33,705 nt of DNA, from contig CANFXM010000013.1 of the NCBI GenBank assembly GCA_947451045.1, forward strand, positions 1 to 33,705, given 5' to 3'. Positions 26,034 to 33,705 of the stretch are shown in pieces. Under the pieces are notes generated by a model. That model saw nothing but the letters and a program-made list of their open reading frames with translations. It had not been told where the DNA came from and did no database searches. Both the position numbers and the translations under genes were made by a program. The stretch's first letter is position 1; the number at the start of each line of letters is the position of its first letter. Source of the stretch: Actinomycetota bacterium. GTDB lineage: Bacteria; Actinomycetota; Actinomycetes; Nanopelagicales; Nanopelagicaceae.

Positions 26034-26933
26034 GTGGATGAACTTACTGCTGCTGGAATTACTGATCCGACTCTGAGGGCGTCATATGAAGAGTGCAAAC
26101 GTCTTAATTCGCTACACGGTAAGACATATTATTTAGCAACACTTTTGCTTCCCAAAGAGAAGCGACCATTCGTACATGCTCTTTATGGATTTGCACGTTA
26201 TGCAGATGAAATTGTGGATGACCTTGCATCAGAGCTCACTATCCAAGAAAAGAGTGACTTACTTACCCAATGGGGCGAAAAAGTTCTACAAGGTCTTTCA
26301 TCAGGAGATAGTAACGATGTGGTTGGGCGCGCTCTTATAGACACAGTTACAAAGTTTAAGATTCCCCATGAGCATTTTGTTGCTTTTCTTCATTCCATGA
26401 AAATGGACCTCTCCGTGACTTCTTATGCGAATTACGAAGCACTGATGGAATACGTTTATGGCTCTGCTGCGGTAATTGGATTAGAGATGGTTCCTATTCT
26501 TGGCCCACTCTCTGATGCCGCCTTTGAGCCTGCAAAGAAACTCGGCATCGCATTTCAGTTGGCTAACTTTATTCGTGATGTCAACGAAGATTTAGATCGC
26601 GGGCGAATCTATTTGCCCCTTGATGAACTTGCAGAGTTCGGTGTAAATAAGGAAATGCTAGCGAGAAGAATTCTCACACCGCAGATTGTCAGCGCCTTGA
26701 AATTTCAGATTGCACGAGTTCGTCAATTACAGAAAGAGGCAACACCAGGAATTCAAGAATTAGCACCTTCCAGTCGGCCATGCATCGAGGCTGCTAGTGA
26801 ACTTTATTGCGGCATTGTTGATGAAGTCGAGAAGATTGATTTTCAAATATTTAATAAGCGCGCAAAGACTTCAACGGGAAGGCGTTTGAGAGTTGCGTCC
26901 AAAGCTTATGTCAAAGCACTTCAAGCTCGATAG
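26034..26933 (+). CDS. crtB: phytoene synthase (CrtB)
   Basis: HGKTYYLATLLLPKEKRPFVHALYGFARYADEIVDD, GIAFQLANFIRDVNEDLDRGRIYLP; GTG start. Confidence 0.95.
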   Translation: MDELTAAGITDPTLRASYEECKRLNSLHGKTYYLATLLLPKEKRPFVHALYGFARYADEIVDDLASELTIQEKSDLLTQWGEKVLQGLSSGDSNDVVGRALIDTVTKFKIPHEHFVAFLHSMKMDLSVTSYANYEALMEYVYGSAAVIGLEMVPILGPLSDAAFEPAKKLGIAFQLANFIRDVNEDLDRGRIYLPLDELAEFGVNKEMLARRILTPQIVSALKFQIARVRQLQKEATPGIQELAPSSRPCIEAASELYCGIVDEVEKIDFQIFNKRAKTSTGRRLRVASKAYVKALQAR

Positions 26934-27220
26934 CGCTTTCCTAAGAAAACCCACAGCGATAAAACGCTGAGCAAAAGTGAGAAGCCAAAAAATAAATCTT
27001 CTACTGGGGCTGCTGCAATCCTCAATCCAATAATTGATTCGGACTTATACATCACAATATCTCGAGATGTAAGCCACCAGTTTGTGAGTAGCTGAAAGGG
27101 CAGAATGATGGAATAAGAAGTCCAAAAAGCTTTCCGAAAAATTAATGCAATCTTTGTTACTTTAGTATCAAAGATAATTGCTAGAGCAAATGCAAGAAAA
27201 GCTACTTGGGTATAATTCAA
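26921..27220 (-). CDS. crtYd: lycopene cyclase subunit/domain, CrtYd-type
   Basis: TSYSIILPFQLLTNWWLTSRDIVMY, GLRIAAAPVEDLFFGFSLLL; 3-TM small protein. Confidence 0.9.
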   Translation of the reverse strand: MNYTQVAFLAFALAIIFDTKVTKIALIFRKAFWTSYSIILPFQLLTNWWLTSRDIVMYKSESIIGLRIAAAPVEDLFFGFSLLLSVLSLWVFLGKRYRA

Positions 27221-27549
27221 TGCTCATCTCCAATAATCCAATGTCTTTTAACATTTCTCACTGCTTCAAGCGTCATAATTCCTGCAATAGGAATAATGAG
27301 AAAAAAGAGAAATTCTTCAAGTGGAATATTCCATGGTCCGAAAATTCCTAGAATTTTCTGATGATCGAAATACCAATCTCCTCGAGAAATTGCATATGCA
27401 TCCCAAATAATAAAAAGAATTGCAATAGGAATAATGCTGAGCAGTACTCTTTTGAATCGCGCTAAGACTCGAACACGTAGTGCAATTTCTAGCCAAAAGG
27501 AGCCACATATAGTGAAGGCGAGCATCGCCATGTAACTCCACTTAAGCAT
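27217..27549 (-). CDS. crtYc: lycopene cyclase subunit/domain, CrtYc-type
   Basis: LFIIWDAYAISRGDWYFDHQKILGIFGPWNIPLEEFLFFLIIPI; overlaps crtYd start. Confidence 0.92.
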   Translation of the reverse strand: MLKWSYMAMLAFTICGSFWLEIALRVRVLARFKRVLLSIIPIAILFIIWDAYAISRGDWYFDHQKILGIFGPWNIPLEEFLFFLIIPIAGIMTLEAVRNVKRHWIIGDEH

Positions 27550-27607
27550 GGCAACATTCTCTCCTACCTTCTAAGTGATTAGCACAAACATGCACCATAT
27601 TCGCTAC

Positions 27608-27696
27608 AGTGTGCGATGCGGGAGCCCACAAGGCTGAGAGGGTCTGAGATTCAGATCGACCGCTTGACCCGTCCGGTAATGCGGATGCGGAAGGGA
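27608..27696 (+). promoter_or_regulatory. TPP (THI-box) riboswitch
   Basis: GCGGGAGCCCACAAGGCTGAGAGGG...GACCGCTTGACCCGTCCGGTAATGCGGATGCGGAAGGGA with conserved GGCTGAGA and (T)AATGC...GAAGGG; immediately upstream of a PnuC-family gene. Confidence 0.92.
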
Positions 27697-27702
27697 TTTA
27701 AT

Positions 27703-28284
27703 ATGTCATCTATTTTTTTCACTGCATGGGGCTATCAAGTTTCATATCTAGAATTTATTTCTGCCCTCACTTCTCTAATCGGAGTCTGGCTTGGAACAAC
27801 GGGTCGCAGAGTTACCTGGCCATGGTGGGCAATTAGTAGTGCTCTCTACGGAATATTTTTTTATCAGGCCAATCTTCTCGGTAGCGCAGCTTTACAAATA
27901 GTTTTTATTATTGCGGCAGTTCGAGGATGGTTTGATTGGGCTCCAACCGGGGCAAAGCCTGGCCGACTTTCCAATAAAGGACGCATCTATTGGTTTCTCG
28001 CCCTTATTGGGTCATGGGTTGTACTGCAACCAGTGCTAACACGAATGGGCGCTGCAGCAACATGGATTGATTCATTCCTCTTTGTAAGTTCTCTGATTGC
28101 ACAAATACTTATGGTCTATGAGAAGTATGAGAATTGGCCTCTCTGGTTTGTAGGAGATGCAATTGGAACGGCGCTCTATGCCCATCAAGGTTATTGGTTT
28201 ACATCATTACTCTATTTAATATTTACACTCATCGCTCTAGTTGGTTGGAAGAATTGGTATGCATCTCGTATCCGCACTCAATGA
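27703..28284 (+). CDS. pnuT: PnuC-family transporter, PnuT-like (predicted thiamine uptake)
   Basis: MSSIFFTAWGYQVSYLEFISALTSLIGVWL..., WPLWFVGDAIGTALYAHQGYWFTSLLYLIF; start trimmed to ATG 27703 because the track's ATG 27616 lies inside the riboswitch. Confidence 0.85.
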   Translation: MSSIFFTAWGYQVSYLEFISALTSLIGVWLGTTGRRVTWPWWAISSALYGIFFYQANLLGSAALQIVFIIAAVRGWFDWAPTGAKPGRLSNKGRIYWFLALIGSWVVLQPVLTRMGAAATWIDSFLFVSSLIAQILMVYEKYENWPLWFVGDAIGTALYAHQGYWFTSLLYLIFTLIALVGWKNWYASRIRTQ

Positions 28285-28807
28285 CCTCTACGGCAATACT
28301 CCCCCAGTAGGTAAGACTCATATCATCGCAATCGATGGACCTGCCGGGGCTGGGAAAACCACACTTGCGAATGAGATTTTTCAAGCTATGTCTACGAAAT
28401 ATTCCATCGAAGTCATTCATATGGATGATCTCTACAACGGGTGGCAAGATGCATTAGGGGACGAACTCACTGCGCTGCTTTCCTCAATTATCGACTCGCA
28501 GAAAAATATGAATACCTTCAAGATTCCAATTTTTGATTGGGTAAATTATTCCTTCACATCAGTTCGCGAACTAAAGCCGCCACAAATTCTCATTCTGGAA
28601 GGAGTTGGAAGTGCTCGCTCATGTGTAAGAGAATTTACAATGGCAACAATTTGGATTGAAGTAGACCGTGCACTCGGTATTCAACGAGTTCTCGCTCGTG
28701 ACGGTGAAGAGATTGAAACTCATATGAAGCAATGGCTGATAGATCAAGAGATATATTTCACAACGGATAAAACGCGTGAAAGTGCTGATTTTATACTGAG
28801 TACATGA
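28259..28807 (+). CDS. small P-loop (uridine kinase-like) NTPase/kinase
   Basis: HIIAIDGPAGAGKTTLANEI Walker A, EVIHMDDLYNGW, LILEGVGSA; start ATG 28259 overlaps the end of pnuT. Confidence 0.75.
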   Translation: MHLVSALNDLYGNTPPVGKTHIIAIDGPAGAGKTTLANEIFQAMSTKYSIEVIHMDDLYNGWQDALGDELTALLSSIIDSQKNMNTFKIPIFDWVNYSFTSVRELKPPQILILEGVGSARSCVREFTMATIWIEVDRALGIQRVLARDGEEIETHMKQWLIDQEIYFTTDKTRESADFILST

Positions 28808-28863
28808 TGACATTGGGCGCGCCCAACAGCATCTCCAACTCCTTCCTCTCTAAAATCTAAGCT

Positions 28864-30744
28864 ATGTCAGACCTTACGGGTGAACTCATTGATGGGCGAT
28901 ATCAGCTCATTCGTCAGATTGCCAACGGTGGAATGGCTGTTATTTATGAAGCGTTAGATACTCGTTTAGATCGCAGAGTCGCTGTCAAAATAATGCACCC
29001 CCACTTGGCTCAAGATGAAGAATTTGTTGGACGCTTCATACGTGAGGCTAAAGCTGCTGCTGCCCTTTCACATCCAAATATTGTTGCGGTGCAAGATCAA
29101 GGGTGGAATCAAAGTGGCACGCCTGCTGTATTCCTTGTTATGGAACTTATAGATGGCCACACGCTTCGTGATTTTATTTTCGAACGAGGTCGCTTTGATG
29201 TAAAAGATGCAATCAATTATCTGACACCAATATTGAGCGCACTTTCAGCTGCGCATAGAATTGGCATAGTTCACCGTGATATTAAGCCTGAAAATATTTT
29301 GATCTCTAAAGAGGGACGCGTCAAAATTGCTGACTTTGGCTTAGCTCGCGGAACACTTCTGGGAACAACAATGACTGCTGAATCCAGCATTATTTTGGGA
29401 AGTGTTTCATACCTCTCTCCCGAACAAGTACAACGTGGTGTTGCTGATTCTCGAAGTGATGTTTATGCCGCAGGAATTGTGGCTTATGAAATGCTCACTG
29501 GCGAGAAACCATTCCCTGGCGAAACTCCTATTCAAATTGCATACATGCATGTCAATGAAAAAGTCCCGGCTGTGAGCTCAAAACGAAAAGATATTCCTGC
29601 CTCACTAGACGCTCTGATTTTGCGCGCAACAAGTTCTAATCCCGATGAGCGCCCTCGCGATGGAGCAGAATTTCTCAATGAACTGCAAAAAGTCCTGGGA
29701 GTTATTGATCCTTCGCGCAATCAGATGAGTTTAGAACTCGACTTACCCGTTACTTCCTCTAAAAAATTCAAGAAAGAAAAGAAAGTTGTAGCAACAAAAG
29801 AGATCACAATCCCCGTTGAGAGTAGCGCCGCAATTCGAGTCGCCAAAAGAAAAGCTAGCAAGAGGGTAAGGCGCAATCGTTGGATTGCAGTTGGATTAGC
29901 TGTTGCACTTGGAATTGGTGGTTGGTACGCCATTGTTGGACCAGGCTCACGAATAGTTGTTCCATCAGTAGTTGGTGGAACCCTGGACGATGCAACAAGC
30001 GCGTTTACTCCGTTGGGCCTCACTCCTGAAGTTACCGACCAAGTATTTGATGAAGATATTCCCAAAGGGAAAATTATTTCATCTAGCCCAGCAGGCGGTG
30101 GAAAAATTGGAGAAGGCGGAAAAGTAAAGCTTGTGATTTCAAAAGGCCCGGAGCGCTATCAGGTCCCAGATCTCAAGGGACTTGCACCAGATGTGGCTCA
30201 GCGACAAATCGAAAAAAACTCGCTTCATTTTGGTAGCGTCACCGAAGTTTTCAATTCAGTTATTCCTTCAGGATTTGTCATCTCATCCTCACCCAATGCT
30301 GGCGATTCAGTAAAAAGAAATACTGCTGTAAATATTCTGGTGAGCAAGGGAATCGAGCAAGTCGTTTTGAATTCCTATCTTGCAAAGAGTGGGGATCAAG
30401 CCCTCAATGAACTCACTGATGCCGGCTTTGTCGTTGTGACTAAATATGTGTTTGATGAAAATGTCTTAGCGGGGGCAGTTATTCAGCAAACTCCCGATGG
30501 AAGTGCCCCCGTAGCTAAGGGCGCAAAAGTCATTCTGATAGTTTCCAAAGGCTCAGAATTCGTATTCATACCAAATCTCTATTCTCTCTCAGAGGCCAAA
30601 GCCCTCAAGGCGCTTTCCGATATTGATTTGAAAGTTACGGTAAAGAAAATGGGCAAGAAGAGTGTAAAAAATGTAACAAATATCGCACCGAAGGTTGGCT
30701 CGAAGGTCAAACGTGGCAGCACGGTAGTCATCACAGTAGGGTAA
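28864..30744 (+). CDS. Ser/Thr protein kinase with four PASTA domains (PknB/StkP-like)
   Basis: GRYQLIRQIANGGMAVIYEALD, VHRDIKPENILIS, DFGLARG, single TM (RWIAVGLAVALGIGGWYAIV), four extracellular PASTA-like repeats. Confidence 0.93.
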   Translation: MSDLTGELIDGRYQLIRQIANGGMAVIYEALDTRLDRRVAVKIMHPHLAQDEEFVGRFIREAKAAAALSHPNIVAVQDQGWNQSGTPAVFLVMELIDGHTLRDFIFERGRFDVKDAINYLTPILSALSAAHRIGIVHRDIKPENILISKEGRVKIADFGLARGTLLGTTMTAESSIILGSVSYLSPEQVQRGVADSRSDVYAAGIVAYEMLTGEKPFPGETPIQIAYMHVNEKVPAVSSKRKDIPASLDALILRATSSNPDERPRDGAEFLNELQKVLGVIDPSRNQMSLELDLPVTSSKKFKKEKKVVATKEITIPVESSAAIRVAKRKASKRVRRNRWIAVGLAVALGIGGWYAIVGPGSRIVVPSVVGGTLDDATSAFTPLGLTPEVTDQVFDEDIPKGKIISSSPAGGGKIGEGGKVKLVISKGPERYQVPDLKGLAPDVAQRQIEKNSLHFGSVTEVFNSVIPSGFVISSSPNAGDSVKRNTAVNILVSKGIEQVVLNSYLAKSGDQALNELTDAGFVVVTKYVFDENVLAGAVIQQTPDGSAPVAKGAKVILIVSKGSEFVFIPNLYSLSEAKALKALSDIDLKVTVKKMGKKSVKNVTNIAPKVGSKVKRGSTVVITVG

Positions 30745-30748
30745 GCGG

Positions 30749-31612
30749 ATGTCATTACCTAGAACTCGTCTCGGTGCGCATACTCCAACATCGGGTGGAA
30801 TGGTCAAACGATCTCTGGGCTATGCACAAACTATTGGTGCAGATGCAATTCAAATCTTTGCGTCAAATCCTCGTGGGTGGGCTCAATCAACTCCTAATCC
30901 GCAAGCAGATGAAGAGTTTCGAACAAAAGCTGCAGAGTTGGATATTTATACATATGTGCATGCATCTTTTCTTATCAACTTAGGATCACCCACTGAAAAC
31001 ACTTATGTGAATTCCCTGGCTTCAACTGCATACTCGCTACAGCGTGGGGCAGAAGTTGGCTCTCGTGGTGTTGTTATACATACCGGCTCTGCTGTGAACG
31101 AAGATCACGTAGATAAAGCCTGGAAACAAATTCACGAAGGAATGATGCCTGTGCTCAACGCACTTGGTGATGATTCACCCTTTCTTTTGCTGGAACCAAC
31201 TGCTGGACAAGGACAATCCCTTGTTAAGAAATTAGATGATTTAGAAAACTATCTCAAAGCTCTGGAATACCACCCTAAAGTAGGAATTTGTCTAGATACC
31301 TGTCACGTATTTGCGGCAGGACACGACATATCTAAAAAGGGTGGCATGAGCGAAACTATTGATTTGCTCATTGAGATTGCAGGTATCGAACGCTTCCAAC
31401 TCATTCATGCTAATGACTCAATGGATGTATGTGGGGCGCTCAAGGATCGGCACGCAAATATTGGTGAAGGAAAAATTGGAGTAGAACCTTTTAGAGAATT
31501 GTTAGCCCACCCTGCTGTAAAAAATGTTCCGCTTATTCTTGAGACACCGGGGATGGAACCAGCACATGGACCAGAAATCGAACTTCTCAAAAAACTCCGC
31601 GATTCAAAATGA
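30749..31612 (+). CDS. nfo: deoxyribonuclease IV (AP endonuclease, Nfo family)
   Basis: LGAHTPTSGG, AIQIFASNPRGW, VHASFLINLGSP, LLLEPTAGQG, GICLDTCHVFAAG, HANDS. Confidence 0.92.
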   Translation: MSLPRTRLGAHTPTSGGMVKRSLGYAQTIGADAIQIFASNPRGWAQSTPNPQADEEFRTKAAELDIYTYVHASFLINLGSPTENTYVNSLASTAYSLQRGAEVGSRGVVIHTGSAVNEDHVDKAWKQIHEGMMPVLNALGDDSPFLLLEPTAGQGQSLVKKLDDLENYLKALEYHPKVGICLDTCHVFAAGHDISKKGGMSETIDLLIEIAGIERFQLIHANDSMDVCGALKDRHANIGEGKIGVEPFRELLAHPAVKNVPLILETPGMEPAHGPEIELLKKLRDSK

Positions 31613-32475
31613 CCTCCACAAAACACGCCTACAAACTTAAGATGGCTCCATGGGCTCTTCTCATGGTTTCTGTTGCATGGGGTTTCTCATTTGTAGTGAT
31701 GAAAGATGCAATCGCCCGACAGAGTGTCAATAATTTTCTCTTTACCCGCTTTACATTGGCTGTCATTGTTATGGTGGCGATCAAACCTCAAGTGGTTCGA
31801 TACTTTACAAAAGATTTAGTACTTCGAGCAGGGGCTGCCGGCCTATTTCTAGGTATCGGTTACATACTTCAAACTTTGGGTCTTGCGCGCACGGGCGCCG
31901 CTATTACTGGCTTTGTCACTGGTTTATATATTGTGCTCACACCACTTATCGCATCACTATTTTTTAGAGAACGGGTTTCACTCTTTACGTGGTTTTGTGT
32001 ATTTATAGCCACTGTAGGTCTTGCTCTTTTATCAATCCACGGTTGGTCTGTTGGAATAGGTGAACTACTCGTACTAGGTAGCGCACTCGCTTTTGCACTT
32101 CATATCGTGGCACTGAGTCAATGGAGTAACGGAAGAGACACCTACGCCATGACGGTGGTCCAACTTGCAATGTGCGCAATTATTTCTGGGATTGGTTCTA
32201 TTTCAAAAGGATATTCCTTACCTCCCGATAAAGGCGTGTGGAGTGTTGTAATTTTTACTGCAGTCTTTGCTACTGCTATTGCATTTATTGTTCAGACTTG
32301 GGCACAAGCACATATGAGCGCAACGAAAGTAGCAGTCATTCTTACAATGGAAGTTGTATTTGCTGCCGTCTTTGCAGTACTTATCGGTGGCGAAACTCTC
32401 AATATTCAAAGCTCAGTGGGTGGAATTATGGTTGTAATCGCGATGTATTTGATTGTTATGCGGGAAGAGAAATAG
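31609..32475 (+). CDS. EamA/DMT-family transporter
   Basis: VAWGFSFVVMKDAI, GLYIVLTPLIASLFFRERVS, ILTMEVVFAAVFAVLIGGETL; 10 TM pattern. Confidence 0.88.
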   Translation: MTSTKHAYKLKMAPWALLMVSVAWGFSFVVMKDAIARQSVNNFLFTRFTLAVIVMVAIKPQVVRYFTKDLVLRAGAAGLFLGIGYILQTLGLARTGAAITGFVTGLYIVLTPLIASLFFRERVSLFTWFCVFIATVGLALLSIHGWSVGIGELLVLGSALAFALHIVALSQWSNGRDTYAMTVVQLAMCAIISGIGSISKGYSLPPDKGVWSVVIFTAVFATAIAFIVQTWAQAHMSATKVAVILTMEVVFAAVFAVLIGGETLNIQSSVGGIMVVIAMYLIVMREEK

Positions 32476-32484
32476 GCTCATCTC

Positions 32485-33516
32485 ATGATCGATCTTCGTT
32501 CTGACACAGTTACAGTTCCAGACCAAGGAATGCGCGAGGCTATAGCTTCAGCTCCAGTGGGCGATGATGTATATGGTGATGATCTGACTACAAATTCACT
32601 CGAAGAAAGAGTCGCTGCCCTTTTTGGAAAAGAAGCTGGATTATTTACTCCAACTGGTTCACTGGCAAACCAATTAGCAATTCGCTCCTTGGTCGCACCT
32701 GGTGAAGAGTTACTTGCGGAAACGAATTCACATATCGTGCGTGCCGAACTTGGTGCAGCCGCAGTGTTTAGTGGCATTACAACTCGTACGTGGCCTGCGC
32801 ACAATGGACTATTGAAGGCATCTGATGCGCTAGCTATTGCTAGACCCGACTCTGGCCCCTACCTAGTTTCTACGACTGCGATTGCAGTTGAAAATACTCA
32901 TAACTTTGGTGGCGGAACGGTTCAGCCAATTGAACAAATACGAGAACTTCATGCAGGTGCATCAAAGTTAGGGCTTCACCTACACCTCGATGGTGCACGT
33001 ATCTGGAATGCCCACGTTGCAAGTGGCGTTTCATTTGCTGAATATGGAAAGTATTTCGAAACAATAAGTGTCTGTCTCTCCAAAGGCCTCGGTGCACCAG
33101 TGGGCTCAGTAATGCTCTCTACAAAGGAGCGAATTGCAAAATCTCGCGTTTGGAGAAAGAGATACGGCGCAGGAATGCGCCAAATTGGAATTCTGGCAGC
33201 TGCAGGTCATTACGCTCTCGATAATAATATAAATCGATTAGCGCAAGATCACAGGCGCGCAAGAAAGATTGCTGATGCCATAGCCACACTCAACGCTTCC
33301 TTGATAGACGCATCGACTGTTGAGACAAATATCGTGGGATTAGATTTATCTGTATTACCAATAAGTGCTGCAGAGCTTGCTCAACGTTGCAAAGCTCAAG
33401 GTTTACTTATCAGTGCGCTAGGTCCTAAATATGCGCGACTAGTTACTCATATGAACTTCGATGATGCACAGTGCGATCAAGCAATTGAAATTCTAAAGAA
33501 AGCCCTCGTGGCTTAG
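32485..33516 (+). CDS. ltaE: threonine aldolase (PLP-dependent, low-specificity type)
   Basis: MIDLRSDTVTVPDQGMREAIASAPVGDDVYGDD, LHLDGARIWNAHVASG, CLSKGLGAPVGSVML. Confidence 0.93.
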   Translation: MIDLRSDTVTVPDQGMREAIASAPVGDDVYGDDLTTNSLEERVAALFGKEAGLFTPTGSLANQLAIRSLVAPGEELLAETNSHIVRAELGAAAVFSGITTRTWPAHNGLLKASDALAIARPDSGPYLVSTTAIAVENTHNFGGGTVQPIEQIRELHAGASKLGLHLHLDGARIWNAHVASGVSFAEYGKYFETISVCLSKGLGAPVGSVMLSTKERIAKSRVWRKRYGAGMRQIGILAAAGHYALDNNINRLAQDHRRARKIADAIATLNASLIDASTVETNIVGLDLSVLPISAAELAQRCKAQGLLISALGPKYARLVTHMNFDDAQCDQAIEILKKALVA

Positions 33517-33705
33517 GAGCCACTCTTTCTTATCTAAACCATAGGCATAGTTACCGAGGGCTCCGCCCGTTTTTACAATTCGATGACATGGCACCACAAG
33601 CATGATTGCGTTTTTTGCACACGCACTACCCGCGGCCCTCACTGCATCTGGGCTTCCTGCGCGAGCCGCTAAATCGGCATATGACATAACTTTTCCTGCA
33701 CCTAC
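33493..33705 (-). CDS. methylated-DNA--[protein]-cysteine S-methyltransferase-like protein (Ogt/ATL type), C-terminal part
   Basis: GKVMSYADLAARAGSPDAVRAAGSACAKNAIMLVVPCHRIVKTGGALGNYAYGLDKKEWLLSHE; PCHRIV active-site motif; runs off the right edge. Confidence 0.88.
   Translation of the reverse strand, partial: VGAGKVMSYADLAARAGSPDAVRAAGSACAKNAIMLVVPCHRIVKTGGALGNYAYGLDKKEWLLSHEGFL

Noticed and set aside
27616-27702. N-terminal extension MREPTRLRGSEIQIDRLTRPVMRMRKGF on the PnuT-like ORF
   Set aside because: It is the TPP riboswitch read in frame; the real start is ATG 27703
28813-28826. Perfect 14-bp palindrome TTGGGCGCGCCCAA upstream of the PASTA kinase
   Set aside because: About two such palindromes are expected by chance in this window; no second copy or flanking promoter evidence, and no T-tract for a terminator
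32238-32504. Cys/Tyr/Ser-rich 88-aa plus-strand ORF near the end of the EamA gene
   Set aside because: Out-of-frame reading of a membrane-protein gene; low-complexity composition typical of shadow ORFs
1-33705. CRISPR arrays, transposases, integrases, tRNA or rRNA genes
   Set aside because: Looked for direct-repeat/spacer patterns, IS-like ORFs and tRNA-like cloverleaf motifs by eye; none supportable

Overview
The window is a compact, low-GC actinobacterial chromosome segment. Gene content resembles streamlined aquatic (freshwater Nanopelagicales-like) Actinobacteria, but that assignment is inference. Left to right: (1) a minus-strand dcw cell-wall cluster, mraZ-rsmH-ftsL-ftsI-murE-murF-mraY(partial), with a 10-bp-phased GTGG box array upstream of mraZ and a large nested stem-loop between mraZ and rsmH. 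(2) A minus-strand translesion-synthesis unit (small DUF6504-like protein, DnaE2-type polymerase, catalytically intact DinB, possibly a DUF3040 protein), preceded by a perfect LexA box (TCGAACagatGTTCGA) and ended by an intrinsic terminator. (3) An isolated arsC, a DoxX-like protein, a TSUP-family exporter and two tandem MFS paralogues. (4) A carotenoid locus in several blocks: ybaK / alpha-beta hydrolase / crtA-like / cruF-like / GT2 (cruG-like) / crtD-like; then crtE-crtI-crtB on the other side of a CDP-alcohol phosphotransferase and metF; then heterodimeric lycopene cyclase crtYc-crtYd on the opposite strand. (5) A TPP riboswitch in front of a PnuC-family (PnuT-like) transporter, a small P-loop kinase, a 4-PASTA Ser/Thr kinase, endonuclease IV, an EamA transporter, threonine aldolase and a partial Ogt-type methyltransferase. 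I found no CRISPR array, transposon, rRNA or tRNA. Most interesting: the predicted myxol-glycoside-like carotenoid pathway with an embedded hydrolase, the LexA-controlled mutasome variant lacking ImuA'/ImuB, and the mraZ-rsmH intergenic structure.
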